In this document: positions 10,122-18,296 of the stretch, piece after piece
Numbering within the stretch: the stretch's first letter is position 1
Layout: every line of letters starts with the position of its first letter
Source of the DNA: an uncultured Methanobrevibacter sp.
GTDB lineage: Archaea; Methanobacteriota; Methanobacteria; Methanobacteriales; Methanobacteriaceae
Assembly (NCBI RefSeq): GCF_902771435.1
Contig: NZ_CACXXB010000010.1
Location: forward strand, 1-64,000
Direction of reading: 5' to 3'
DNA: 64,000 nt
The notes under the pieces: generated by a model
What the model saw: only the letters and a program-made list of their open reading frames with translations
The model's database searches: none
Told to the model about the DNA's origin: nothing
Program-made: the position numbers and the translations under genes

Positions 10122-10134
10122 TTTCAAGTGTTAA
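10122..10134. promoter_or_regulatory. ORB-like box near the par operon
   Basis: TTTCAAGTGTTAA matches the origin boxes at 34.7-35.0 kb (TTTCAAGTGTAA) with one change. It lies just past the 3' end of the ParB-like gene. It may be a secondary Orc1/Cdc6 binding site, but a single 13-bp match in AT-rich DNA could be chance. Confidence 0.4.
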
Positions 10135-10160
10135 AATATATTCAATAGAAAAAAAGATTA

Positions 10161-10715
10161 TCAGTATTCATCAAACAATTCCCATATTTCAGGGTATTTT
10201 TTAGAGACGGCCTCATCGATTAAAGTAGATGCCTCTTTTGATATACTGAATTCAGGTTCGGTTTTACGCAAATATCTGAATACCGCAGATGACCTTGCAG
10301 ACCAAAGTGTAATCCTTGGATTCTTATCCACAATTTGTTTTACTTCCTCAACATGAGCAGGGTCTACTTGTATTTTTTGTGAAGTTTGTACGCTGTCTTC
10401 AGGGTTTTTATCGCCAGATATGACTTCGGATGTGACGCTGCTCTCTTCAACTCCTTCGTCTTGTGGTTCATCTGTTTTTTCTCCTTCTTCATTTTCATCT
10501 GAATCGGGAACAGGAGTATTTTCTTCTTCATTTTCTTCCTCTATCTCTTCGAATATATTTTTTTGTTCACTAGTAGACTTTTCTTCTTCAGGACCTTTTT
10601 CCTCAATATCATTCAATATATCTTCAAGAGATTGAGTAGAATTACTGTCAAAATCCTCATCATAAAAATTAGGAATTAAAGAATCCAGTCCTTTTCCAAG
10701 TCCTTTCCTTGGCAT
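10161..10715 (-). CDS. ParA-partner protein with ParB-type N-terminal box only
   Basis: This 184-residue protein is encoded directly after parA; the parA stop codon abuts its ATG, and GGAGG lies 6-7 nt upstream inside parA. Residues 1-14 (MPRKGLGKGLDSLI) match the short N-terminal box by which bacterial ParB/Spo0J proteins contact and stimulate ParA. The ParB CTPase/nuclease domain and the helix-turn-helix are absent. Residues about 25-105 are an acidic, low-complexity linker (D/E/S/T-rich). Residues about 118-184 form a compact, probably helical domain (FSISKEASTLIDEA, KKYPEIWELF) that I do not recognise. I infer a chromosome-segregation adaptor: a ParA-stimulating tail on a different DNA- or partner-binding module. 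It could instead be a regulator of ParA unrelated to DNA binding. Confidence 0.7.
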   Translation of the reverse strand: MPRKGLGKGLDSLIPNFYDEDFDSNSTQSLEDILNDIEEKGPEEEKSTSEQKNIFEEIEEENEEENTPVPDSDENEEGEKTDEPQDEGVEESSVTSEVISGDKNPEDSVQTSQKIQVDPAHVEEVKQIVDKNPRITLWSARSSAVFRYLRKTEPEFSISKEASTLIDEAVSKKYPEIWELFDEY

Positions 10716-11495
10716 TTACTGATCCTCCCCATCTCTTTTTAGAATCTCTTTAGCCAATTTAAGATAAGCTTTAGTTCCTGTACTGTCCGGATCATAAATC
10801 AGACAAGGTTTACCGAAACTTGGAGCCTCCGCCAAACGAATATTTCTTGGAATGACTGTTTTGAAAAGTAAATCAGTTTCTGAAAAATAACTTTTAAGTT
10901 CCTTGTAAACATCCTTACTGAGTCTTGTTCTCTTATCATAGAGTGTGAGGAGAATTCCTTTGATTGGAGTAGGGCTTCTGAGTCTTCTTTCTACCAATTT
11001 AATTGTATTGATCAAATCTGCTACACCTTCTAAGGCGTAATACTCAGCCTGGATAGGTATTAGAACACTATCCGAAGCTACTAATGCATTGACAGTAAGT
11101 ACGCCAAGGGAAGGAGGTAAATCTATGAATATATAATCAAATAATGGGACAACATCCTGAAGAGTTTCCTTCAAGATAATGTGATAATTTTCACGTTGAG
11201 AAAGCTCCATGCTGGCACCGCTAAGGGATATATTACTTGGGATAATAAACAAATTTTTAATAAACGTAGGAATTGTTGCTTTTTTTACACTTATATCCCC
11301 TATGATAGCCTCGTAGATAGAATTTTCCACTTTAGTCTTATCGATCCCAAAACTGGTTGTAGCATTAGCCTGAGGATCCATATCAACGACTAAAACAGAT
11401 TTTCCCATTACCGCTAGGGATGTTGCAGTATTTACAACAGTAGTTGTCTTACCACAGCCCCCTTTTTGATTCATCACCGCAATTACTTCACTCAT
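10716..11495 (-). CDS. parA: ParA/Soj-family chromosome partitioning ATPase
   Basis: This is a P-loop ATPase of the ParA/MinD superfamily that moves or positions DNA by ATP-driven dimerisation on the nucleoid. The deviant Walker A motif KGGCGKTT lies at residues 11-18, including the signature lysine K11. DMDPQANAT (Walker A') follows near residue 40 and FIDLPPSLG (Walker B) near residue 120. At 259 residues it is the usual length for chromosomal Soj, without the N-terminal DNA-binding extension of plasmid ParA. AGGAG precedes the ATG. It is co-transcribed with the ParB-box protein downstream. Its promoter lies inside an array of AAGTTAT boxes, which suggests autoregulation or a centromere next to the gene. 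The candidate origin is about 23 kb away. Confidence 0.9.
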   Translation of the reverse strand: MSEVIAVMNQKGGCGKTTTVVNTATSLAVMGKSVLVVDMDPQANATTSFGIDKTKVENSIYEAIIGDISVKKATIPTFIKNLFIIPSNISLSGASMELSQRENYHIILKETLQDVVPLFDYIFIDLPPSLGVLTVNALVASDSVLIPIQAEYYALEGVADLINTIKLVERRLRSPTPIKGILLTLYDKRTRLSKDVYKELKSYFSETDLLFKTVIPRNIRLAEAPSFGKPCLIYDPDSTGTKAYLKLAKEILKRDGEDQ

Positions 11496-11519
11496 TAGAA
11501 TTCTCCTATTATAAGTTTT

Positions 11520-11861
11520 AAGTTATCCGTTATGATTTATAACTTAAAAAGTTTCAGGTTTAAAGAATAACAACTAAGTTATCCAGTATAAGTTAAAAGG
11601 ATTAAGTTATTACTTGTAAATGAAAACTTAAAGGAAATAACTTATAAGTTCCAACTTCTAAGGGATAGGAATTAAGGTTTAAGTTAAAACTTTGAAGTTA
11701 TAAAAAATAAGTTTTAAGAAATAACTTATCATAACTAACTTTTAACAAATAAGTTATATTTTATAACTTCTTCCTTATAAAGTATTTGTTTTCACATATA
11801 ACTTAACACTTAAAAATTATTAGTTATAAGTTATAACAAAAAATAATAAGTTATAAGTTAT
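11520..11861. repeat. Array of 13 AAGTTAT boxes upstream of parA (candidate centromere/operator)
   Basis: The 398-bp gap between parA and trpB2 carries 13 exact copies of AAGTTAT or its complement. Plus-strand copies start at 11520, 11576, 11604, 11695, 11751, 11828, 11848 and 11855. Complement copies (ATAACTT) start at 11539, 11637, 11721, 11763 and 11798. Several near matches and the palindrome AACTTATAAGTT (11639-11650) are also present. Assuming about 80% AT, fewer than one copy would be expected by chance. Position and density resemble iteron-type par sites or operators. The binding protein is not known; the ParB-box protein is the obvious candidate. No gene is present in this gap. Confidence 0.7.
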
Positions 11862-11893
11862 AAGTAAAATGAAACAAAAAAAATAAAGAAGGA

Positions 11894-13195
11894 TTATTTA
11901 GCGTTTTGCATAGTTCCTTCAAAATAACTAGCATATCCTTTCAAGTCAAGCATTCCATGACCAGAGAAGTTTAAAACAATAGTCTTTTCTTCACCGGTTT
12001 GTTTGCATTTGATAGCTTCATCAATAGCAACTTTGATTGCATGTGTTGTTTCTGGAGCTGGTACAATACCCTGATTGCGTGCAAAGGTAATACCCGCATT
12101 GAAACAGTCCACTTGATGAGCTGATCTAGGCTCAATATAGCCTTCCTTGGTTAAAAGGGAAACGATAGGTGACATACCGTGATATCTTAAACCTCCTGCA
12201 TGAACGGAAGGAGCAACAAAATCGTGACCTAAGGTAAACATCTTAAGCATAGGGGTAAACTCATTGGTATCTCCAAAGTCATACTCATAGGAACCTTCTG
12301 TTAATGTTGGACATGCACTAGGCTCTACTGCAATAAACTGAGTATCTGAATTTCCGTCAATCTTATCCTTAATGAACGGGAACAGGGATCCTGCCAGGTT
12401 ACTACCACCGCCGGCACATGCAATCATTACGTCAGGTTCCTCTTCAGCAATTTCAAGCTGTGTCTTTAATTCCTGACCGATTACAGTCTGGTGAAGCATA
12501 ACGTGGTTTAAAACACTTCCCAAAGAATATTTGACGTTTTCATTTTCCAAAGCCTCTTCCATAGCTTCGGAAATTGCTACACCTAAAGAACCTGGATGGT
12601 CAGGAGTATCGGCTAATATTCCACGGCCGACCTTGGTGTTTTCACTAGGTGAAGCGAAGATTGTGCTGTCATAAATGTGCATGATGTTTTTCCTGTCAGG
12701 CTTTTGGTTGAAAGAGACCTTAACCATATAAACAGTACATTCAATGTCAAGGAGGTTACATGCCAAGGACAATGCTGTACCCCACTGGCCTGCTCCGGTT
12801 TCAGTGGTTAATCTTTCAACACCTTCCTTTTTGGCAAAATATGCCTGAGGAATAGCAGAGTTTAACTTATGAGAACCTGTAGGTGAGGAATCTTCCCTTT
12901 TGAAATAAATTTTAGCAGGAGTATTCAAATATTCCTCGAGCTTATTTGCCCTCACCAAAGGAGAAGGTCTTCCCATTTCCATATACAGTTCGCGAACTTC
13001 TTTTGGTATAGAAATATAGCGGTCAGTAGCAAATTCCTGTTCTAAGGCCGCTTTTGTAAAAGCCAATTGTAAAGAAGAAATCTGATCCTTGCCTTCACTG
13101 TTTTTAGGAGCCGGCAGTTCAACTGGTAAATCGGCAAGCATATTATACCATTGTTTCGGCACTTCGTCTGATGATAATTCAATTTTATAAGTCAT
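11894..13195 (-). CDS. trpB2: Tryptophan synthase beta chain, TrpB2 type
   Basis: This PLP enzyme condenses indole with serine to give tryptophan. It belongs to the TrpB2 branch (433 residues, longer than TrpB1), which usually acts outside the trp operon and without a tight TrpA partner, for example in indole salvage. The PLP lysine is K110 in GSHKLNSA. The phosphate-binding glycine loop GGGSN is at residues 262-266, and the N-terminal LPVELPAP and GRPSPL segments are typical of TrpB2. No trpA is nearby, which supports the salvage role. The divergent promoter region holds three TGTACA-type boxes, the TrpY operator of Methanothermobacter, so tryptophan-dependent repression is likely. Confidence 0.92.
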   Translation of the reverse strand: MTYKIELSSDEVPKQWYNMLADLPVELPAPKNSEGKDQISSLQLAFTKAALEQEFATDRYISIPKEVRELYMEMGRPSPLVRANKLEEYLNTPAKIYFKREDSSPTGSHKLNSAIPQAYFAKKEGVERLTTETGAGQWGTALSLACNLLDIECTVYMVKVSFNQKPDRKNIMHIYDSTIFASPSENTKVGRGILADTPDHPGSLGVAISEAMEEALENENVKYSLGSVLNHVMLHQTVIGQELKTQLEIAEEEPDVMIACAGGGSNLAGSLFPFIKDKIDGNSDTQFIAVEPSACPTLTEGSYEYDFGDTNEFTPMLKMFTLGHDFVAPSVHAGGLRYHGMSPIVSLLTKEGYIEPRSAHQVDCFNAGITFARNQGIVPAPETTHAIKVAIDEAIKCKQTGEEKTIVLNFSGHGMLDLKGYASYFEGTMQNAK

Positions 13196-13213
13196 GATTA
13201 TAGTTTAATATAA

Positions 13214-13249
13214 TGTACTATTTAAAGCTTTGTTGTACAAAAATGTACA
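13214..13249. promoter_or_regulatory. TRP boxes (TGTACA), probable TrpY operator of trpB2
   Basis: TGTACT lies at 13214-13219, TGTACA at 13234-13239 and TGTACA at 13244-13249. The spacings of 20 and 10 bp place the boxes on one face of the helix. They overlap the 5' region and TATA-like TTTAAATAG of trpB2. In Methanothermobacter thermautotrophicus the repressor TrpY binds TGTACA boxes at the trp operon and at trpB2. That parallel supports the call; no trpY gene is in this window. Confidence 0.75.
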
Positions 13250-13286
13250 CTGTAATTATTAATAGGATAAAAAACAATTAAAGAAT

Positions 13287-14318
13287 ATGAGAATTTTAGC
13301 TATTGATGTTGGAACCGGAACACAGGACATGATGATTTATGATACTCAAAAGGAACTGGAAAACTCAATAAAACTGGTTTTGCCATCTCCACACCTTTAT
13401 ATATCCCAAAAGATAAGGGAAATAGAAAATGACCTATATTTCGATGGAGAAATAATGGGTGGAGGAAAAATAAAAAAAAGCCTTTTGGAACATATGGAAA
13501 AGGGATATAAAGTAGTTATGGAACCGACATGCGCTAAAACAATCAGGGACAACATAGAACAGGTCAAGGCTATCGGAATAGAAATCGCCGATGAAACTAA
13601 GGACTACAAGGATTATACTAAAATAACACTTGGCGACATCAACATAACAAAGCTGTCCGAATTTCTGCTCGGATATGACCTGGAATTCGATTTCGACAAA
13701 ATAGCCATTGCTGTCCAGGATCACGGATATAATGAAAATATGGGCGACAGGGATTTCAGATTTGAAAAAATAAGAGAAAAGGTAAATGAGCCTATTTCAC
13801 CATTGGAATTTGGATTCAGTGATGATGTGCCTGAATATTTCACAAGAATGCAGGCGGTCAGAAGACAAATCAGAAACGAAGGCATAGAAGAGGTTCCTTT
13901 AGTGATGGATACCAAATTCGCTTCAATAGCCGGAATGTGTTTTGATGAGGAAGCGAAAAAATTAAACAGTTTTATAGCAATTGATATAGGAAACGGACAC
14001 ACCACAGCAGCATCAATAGAAAACGGCAAAATTCAGGGAGTGTTCGAGCATCACACTTCAAGCCTGACCGGTGAATCACTTGAAAGATACATCAAACGTT
14101 TGGCATCAGGAGAAATAACCCATGAGGAAGTCCATGAGGACCATGGTCATGGAGCGCACGTATTGAATCCAATATCAAAAATCGAAAAGGTTATTGTCAG
14201 CGGTCCCAAAAGGGAACTGATAGAAAAAACAGGACTTGACTGGCATCATGCAGCTCCCGGAGGAGATGTGATGATGACAGGTACTGTAGGATTAATAGAA
14301 ACTGCACTGGGAAGATAA
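13287..14318 (+). CDS. DUF1786 family protein, actin/hexokinase-like ATPase fold
   Basis: The 343-residue protein begins with ILAIDVGTGTQDMMIYD, a phosphate-1-type motif of the sugar kinase/Hsp70/actin superfamily. A second motif, FIAIDIGNGHTTAA, lies near residue 230. It matches DUF1786, a methanogen-enriched family sometimes labelled, without proof, as related to pyruvate formate-lyase activation. The H-rich stretch EEVHEDHGHGAHV near residue 275 may bind metal. It is divergent from trpB2 and one base upstream of a PHP-domain gene, so the two are probably one transcript. The substrate is not known. Confidence 0.75.
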   Translation: MRILAIDVGTGTQDMMIYDTQKELENSIKLVLPSPHLYISQKIREIENDLYFDGEIMGGGKIKKSLLEHMEKGYKVVMEPTCAKTIRDNIEQVKAIGIEIADETKDYKDYTKITLGDINITKLSEFLLGYDLEFDFDKIAIAVQDHGYNENMGDRDFRFEKIREKVNEPISPLEFGFSDDVPEYFTRMQAVRRQIRNEGIEEVPLVMDTKFASIAGMCFDEEAKKLNSFIAIDIGNGHTTAASIENGKIQGVFEHHTSSLTGESLERYIKRLASGEITHEEVHEDHGHGAHVLNPISKIEKVIVSGPKRELIEKTGLDWHHAAPGGDVMMTGTVGLIETALGR

Positions 14319-14319
14319 A

Positions 14320-14979
14320 ATGTTTAAGATGGACTCACACATACACAGCGAGTATTCACCTGACTCACATTCAAAAATCGATGACATTATAAAAGTTGCA
14401 CAGAAGAGAAACATTGACATAATTGCAATCAGTGATCACAATACAGTAGATGGAACCAGTGAAGTTGTGAAAAAAACAAGAAATACAGATATACTTGCCA
14501 TACCATCTGTTGAAATTTCATCAAGTGAAGGCCATATTCTTGGTTTTGGGTGCGAGGAAAATGTACCCCGTGACCTGTCACCACAAGATACCATAGACAG
14601 AATTCATGATTTAGGAGGTCTTGCAATTATACCTCACCCTTACTGTTTTTACAGACACGGTCTGCTGCACAAGACAGACTATAAGACCCTAAAAATCGAT
14701 GCCATCGAAACAAAAAATGCAAGATTCATTGTTGGTTATTGCAACAATAAAGCTAAAAAATTATCCAAAAATGAACATATTTCAGAACTAGGTGCAAGTG
14801 ATGCACATTATTATAAATTCGTTGGCGATTGTTATAGTATGATACATTGTGAAAAAGATATCGACAGTGTATTGAAAGCAATAAAAAAAGGGAAAACTGA
14901 AGCTTGTGGAAAGGGAACATCAAATATTTTGCTTTCCAAATACCTGTTTGAGAAGAATATATTAAAGAAATTTGATTAA
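14320..14979 (+). CDS. PHP-domain metal-dependent phosphoesterase
   Basis: This 219-residue PHP protein is probably a soluble phosphodiesterase or phosphatase with a three-metal site. The motifs in order are HIH (residues 7-9), ISDHN (37-41), VEISSSEGH (about 65-73), IPHPY (about 104-108) and GASDAH (about 158-163). These are the PHP ligands, and nothing is missing. Homologues hydrolyse nucleotide or sugar phosphates, and the specific substrate cannot be told from sequence. Its ATG follows the DUF1786 stop by one base, which implies translational coupling. It ends against alba on the other strand. Confidence 0.85.
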   Translation: MFKMDSHIHSEYSPDSHSKIDDIIKVAQKRNIDIIAISDHNTVDGTSEVVKKTRNTDILAIPSVEISSSEGHILGFGCEENVPRDLSPQDTIDRIHDLGGLAIIPHPYCFYRHGLLHKTDYKTLKIDAIETKNARFIVGYCNNKAKKLSKNEHISELGASDAHYYKFVGDCYSMIHCEKDIDSVLKAIKKGKTEACGKGTSNILLSKYLFEKNILKKFD

Positions 14980-14999
14980 AAAGAGTTATTCGCTCTTTT
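14978..14999. terminator. Shared hairpin between PHP gene and alba
   Basis: The inverted repeat AAAAAGAG...CTCTTTT (14978-14985 and 14993-14999) spans the convergent stop codons. A and T runs on the two sides could end transcription in both directions. Confidence 0.45.
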
Positions 15000-15261
15000 C
15001 AATTAAAATTTCTATTATTGAGACATTAGTTTTTTCATTATTGTAATTTTCTATCTCTTCTGTTGAAATTCTAATGTCTGTAACATCGGCATCAGGTACG
15101 AACCTATTTCTTACAATTTCAGCAGCATCAACAGCACGACTAATAGCTTTTCCTCTAGCTCTAAGTAAAACGCTAGTTGAACCTTCATTAAACTGTGTGA
15201 CGACAGCTAAAACATAATTCATAACAGGTTTGCTACCTACAAAAATTGTATTATTCTCCAT
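14986..15261 (-). CDS. albA: Chromatin protein Alba
   Basis: Alba is a small dimeric DNA/RNA-binding protein of archaeal chromatin. The 91-residue length, the start [14 protein letters not shown] (K12 corresponds to the conserved DNA-contact lysine region) and the helix [20 protein letters not shown] are diagnostic. GGTGAC precedes the ATG, and a TATA-like TTTATATAC lies upstream on the minus strand. With the histone at 30.5 kb, the cell has both chromatin systems, as is usual for Methanobacteriales. The gene is monocistronic. Confidence 0.92.
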   Translation of the reverse strand: MENNTIFVGSKPVMNYVLAVVTQFNEGSTSVLLRARGKAISRAVDAAEIVRNRFVPDADVTDIRISTEEIENYNNEKTNVSIIEILIEKSE

Positions 15262-15470
15262 TTTTAAGTCACCATATTAATATTTGTGGACGATGTATAT
15301 AAAATTTTACATGCCTATAATTAAACAAAAAAAAATAAAATAATGAATATTTTATAATATTGAAACAAAATATGAAAGATATATTAGAAAAAATAATAAA
15401 ACATGAAGATATAGGTAAAAATGAATTAAAAAAAATGAAAAATTAAATAAAAATATGAAAAAAGAGTATG

Positions 15471-17003
15471 TTATTGTGCTCTTTGGATAAGCAATAATTT
15501 ATTTATGGAATCGAGAACGGCCAGAATACTTGCCATTACAATGTCCTGATTGGTTGACCTTCCCGTTGACTTGTTGCCGTGAGAATCTGAACTTATTACG
15601 AATACTTCGGCCAGCGCATCGGTACCTCCTGTAATAGCTTCCAAATTATATTCCTCCAGTTCTATATCCATAGTCCCCTGAATCAATTGCCTTATAGCAT
15701 TTAATGCGGCATCGACAGGACCTACACCGGTGCTTGCGGTTTCACTTTCCTCACCATCAATTTCCAATTTTACTGTAGCGGTAGGGGAAACGTTTGCGCC
15801 CATTGAAATGCTCAATCCCTTAATTACAATCGGAGTTTCACGGGCGGAAGACAATTCAGTAATAGCTATAGCCACCAAATCATCATCAGTGACACATTTT
15901 CCGCTGTCGCCCAATGACTTGATTTCATCGAAGACCTTGCAGAACTGATCATCATCCAAATCAATGTGATATTCCTTAAGTTTGGACTTCAATGCATTGG
16001 CTCCAGTATGTTTTCCCAAAACAATGCGTCTTGAGTGTCCGACCATTTCAGGTGACATCGGTTCATAAGTAGAGGAATTGTTTAGAATTCCATGAACATG
16101 AATGCCTGATTCATGGGCAAAGGCATTGTCACCTACTATAGGCTTGTTGACAGGCATCTTAACACCAGTGAAACGACCGACAAGATTTGACAAGCTGTAC
16201 AATCTTGTAGTGTCGAGACCCAAATCTATGCCGTAGGCTACCTTCAGAGTAACGACCAGCTCCTCCAGTGAACAGTTACCTGTACGCTCTCCCAGACCGT
16301 TGACAGTAACATGAGCCTGATTGGCACCGCATTCGATAGCTGTAAGAGTGTTTGCAGTTGCAAGTCCGAAATCATTGTGGAAATGCACACTAACAGGAGC
16401 ATTAAAGTTATTTTTAATATCAGTGATTAGCTCACGGGTTAAAACAGGTGTCAGTACCCCTACAGTATCCGGAACATCCAGGAAATCTGCCTTTGCGCTT
16501 ACAACCTCTCTGTAAATGTCAAACAGGAAGTCCCTTTCTGTTCTTGTGGCGTCTTCTGCTGAAAACTCAACAGTCAAACCGTGATCCTTGGCATATTCGA
16601 CTGCATCAACGGCGGTTTGAATAACCTTTTGCCTGTCCATCTTGAGCTTGTAATCGCGATGCAATGGGGAAGTACCAATAAAAGTATGAACATATTCCAA
16701 ATCGGCATCTAAAACTGCATCAATATCATTTTTTAGAGAACGTGCCAAACCGACAAGAGTGGAATCCAAATCCATGGACTTGATTTTTCGAGCGGATTCA
16801 ACTTCTCCTTTGGAAGAAGCCGGAAAACCGACTTCAATCTTATCAACACCCAAATTATTGAGTTTTTGAGCAATCTGAATCTTTTCATCAACAGTCAAAG
16901 CAACACCCGGTGTCTGCTCGCCGTCCCTTAATGTTGTGTCAAAAATATAAATTTTTTCGGCCAAATTCATATCTTTCATTTTGAGATTTTCCATTTCATT
17001 CAT
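15471..17003 (-). CDS. leuA: 2-isopropylmalate synthase (LeuA-type)
   Basis: This enzyme condenses acetyl-CoA with 2-oxoisovalerate, the first step of leucine synthesis. The TIM barrel carries FDTTLRDGEQTPG (residues 21-33; R26 and D27 are catalytic/metal residues), SVHFHNDFG with the HxH metal ligands and NGLGERTGN. A C-terminal LeuA dimerisation/feedback domain follows (residues about 390-510; TGVGPVDAALNA). Paralogues in methanogens make citramalate or homocitrate. VHTFIGTSPLHRDYKL and the complete regulatory domain favour LeuA, but I cannot exclude CimA. The leuCDB genes lie 35 kb away, so the pathway is split. The start is uncertain, as several Met codons occur in the first 12 residues. 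Confidence 0.8.
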   Translation of the reverse strand: MNEMENLKMKDMNLAEKIYIFDTTLRDGEQTPGVALTVDEKIQIAQKLNNLGVDKIEVGFPASSKGEVESARKIKSMDLDSTLVGLARSLKNDIDAVLDADLEYVHTFIGTSPLHRDYKLKMDRQKVIQTAVDAVEYAKDHGLTVEFSAEDATRTERDFLFDIYREVVSAKADFLDVPDTVGVLTPVLTRELITDIKNNFNAPVSVHFHNDFGLATANTLTAIECGANQAHVTVNGLGERTGNCSLEELVVTLKVAYGIDLGLDTTRLYSLSNLVGRFTGVKMPVNKPIVGDNAFAHESGIHVHGILNNSSTYEPMSPEMVGHSRRIVLGKHTGANALKSKLKEYHIDLDDDQFCKVFDEIKSLGDSGKCVTDDDLVAIAITELSSARETPIVIKGLSISMGANVSPTATVKLEIDGEESETASTGVGPVDAALNAIRQLIQGTMDIELEEYNLEAITGGTDALAEVFVISSDSHGNKSTGRSTNQDIVMASILAVLDSINKLLLIQRAQ

Positions 17004-17079
17004 AGTAATACTTCCCTTTTATGATTATTTAACAATGAAAATTAATAAATCTATTCAAAAAAAATAGAAAGGTAGAAAA

Positions 17080-18285
17080 TTATTTCCTACCCCTAACCTT
17101 TCTTATAACGACAATAGCTATTACAATAACGATTATCAAAACAGCTAAAGACATGTACATCTGTGTTGAACCCGGCACCTCATGTTTGTCGATATTCAGG
17201 GAGTAGAGATTTCCTGAATCGTCACCGAAAAACAGGCTGTTGCCATTAATGACCGGTGAAGAGGTAATAGGTGAGTTAAATAAAACTGTACCCGGATTAT
17301 AGGAGAATGCCTCCTGGCCGGTGTATTTATTCAACACGTACAGATATCCGTTGCTGCAACCAAATGCAATCAAATTGTCTTTTAAAGCGGGTGTGGACTG
17401 TATCTTATTTCCTAAGGAATTACTCCACTTTATAGTTCCGTCACGAATATCCAGACATGTTAGATTGCCTTCATCAGAGCCTATATAGACGCTGTTGTCA
17501 TGCTCATCAATAGTTGGTGAAGATAGAATCTTATTGTTCAAATCCTCTTTCCAGATAAGATTGCCGTTTGATTCATTAAGACAATAAATGTTTCCGTCAC
17601 TTGATCCGAAAATTACAGTATCGTTTACAAAGCCAGGAGAGGAAATGATTTCATCACCTGTAGTGAAATTCCAATTGGAATCGCCTTTGGTGTCCAGGCT
17701 ATACATTTTGCAGTTTGTAGAACCGATATATACAGAATCATTCACCACAATTGGAGAGGATTTAAGCTCGCCGTCCAATTTTTTGTTTAATACTTCAGTG
17801 CCGTTATCCTTATCAAGACCATAGAGATGACCGTCATTGCTGCCGAAATATACTACGTCCTTATAGCAAAACGGAGATGAATCAACACAGTCACAATCAA
17901 ATTTCCATTCAACCGTATGATTGTTAATGTTGATAGCCTTCAAGCCGTCTTCACATCCGACATATAGAATATCGGAATTGATTATTGGTGAGGAGTTGGT
18001 TTTGGATTCCAAATCAAAATCCCACTCTTCATCGCCTGTCTCCATATTAATGGCCTTTAAAATTCCGTCACTGGATACGGCATAAATATAGTCCTTATAA
18101 ATCGCCGGAGATGAATGAATAGGAGACCCGACATTGAAAGTCCAGAGATTTGTCACAAAATCTGAACTATCATCCCTGTAAGCTGCATGGTCAACTCCAC
18201 CTGCAAACGAATTCCAATCTTCTGCCGCAATCGGAGACAAACATAAAATACATATAACAAATCCTATCAATAATTTTTTATTCAT
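17080..18285 (-). CDS. Secreted, membrane-anchored PQQ-like beta-propeller protein
   Basis: This is an extracytoplasmic beta-propeller of about 400 residues. ATG 18285 is preceded by AGGAGG at 7 nt, so the upstream TTG is not used. Residues 1-21 form a signal peptide. Some eight repeats of the YxGSxDGxLYALDxxxG type (for example VYFGSNDGHLYGLDKDNG) follow, and a C-terminal transmembrane helix with RKVRGRK (residues about 378-401) anchors it. PQQ-like propellers in methanogens do not bind PQQ; they are thought to be scaffolds or sensors. The gene is the last in a padR-ATPase-permease operon (11 nt after the permease stop). It may be an outward-facing partner of that exporter, which is inference from context. 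Confidence 0.82.
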   Translation of the reverse strand: MNKKLLIGFVICILCLSPIAAEDWNSFAGGVDHAAYRDDSSDFVTNLWTFNVGSPIHSSPAIYKDYIYAVSSDGILKAINMETGDEEWDFDLESKTNSSPIINSDILYVGCEDGLKAININNHTVEWKFDCDCVDSSPFCYKDVVYFGSNDGHLYGLDKDNGTEVLNKKLDGELKSSPIVVNDSVYIGSTNCKMYSLDTKGDSNWNFTTGDEIISSPGFVNDTVIFGSSDGNIYCLNESNGNLIWKEDLNNKILSSPTIDEHDNSVYIGSDEGNLTCLDIRDGTIKWSNSLGNKIQSTPALKDNLIAFGCSNGYLYVLNKYTGQEAFSYNPGTVLFNSPITSSPVINGNSLFFGDDSGNLYSLNIDKHEVPGSTQMYMSLAVLIIVIVIAIVVIRKVRGRK

Positions 18286-18296
18286 TTTCAAACCTC

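Noticed and set aside
11520-11861. CRISPR-like array
   Set aside because: The boxes are only 7 bp, occur in both orientations and have irregular spacing, with no spacers of uniform length and no cas genes.
15372-15446. 24-codon ORF (MKDILEKIIKHEDIG...)
   Set aside because: Lysine/isoleucine-rich in AT-rich DNA with no ribosome binding site; probably chance.
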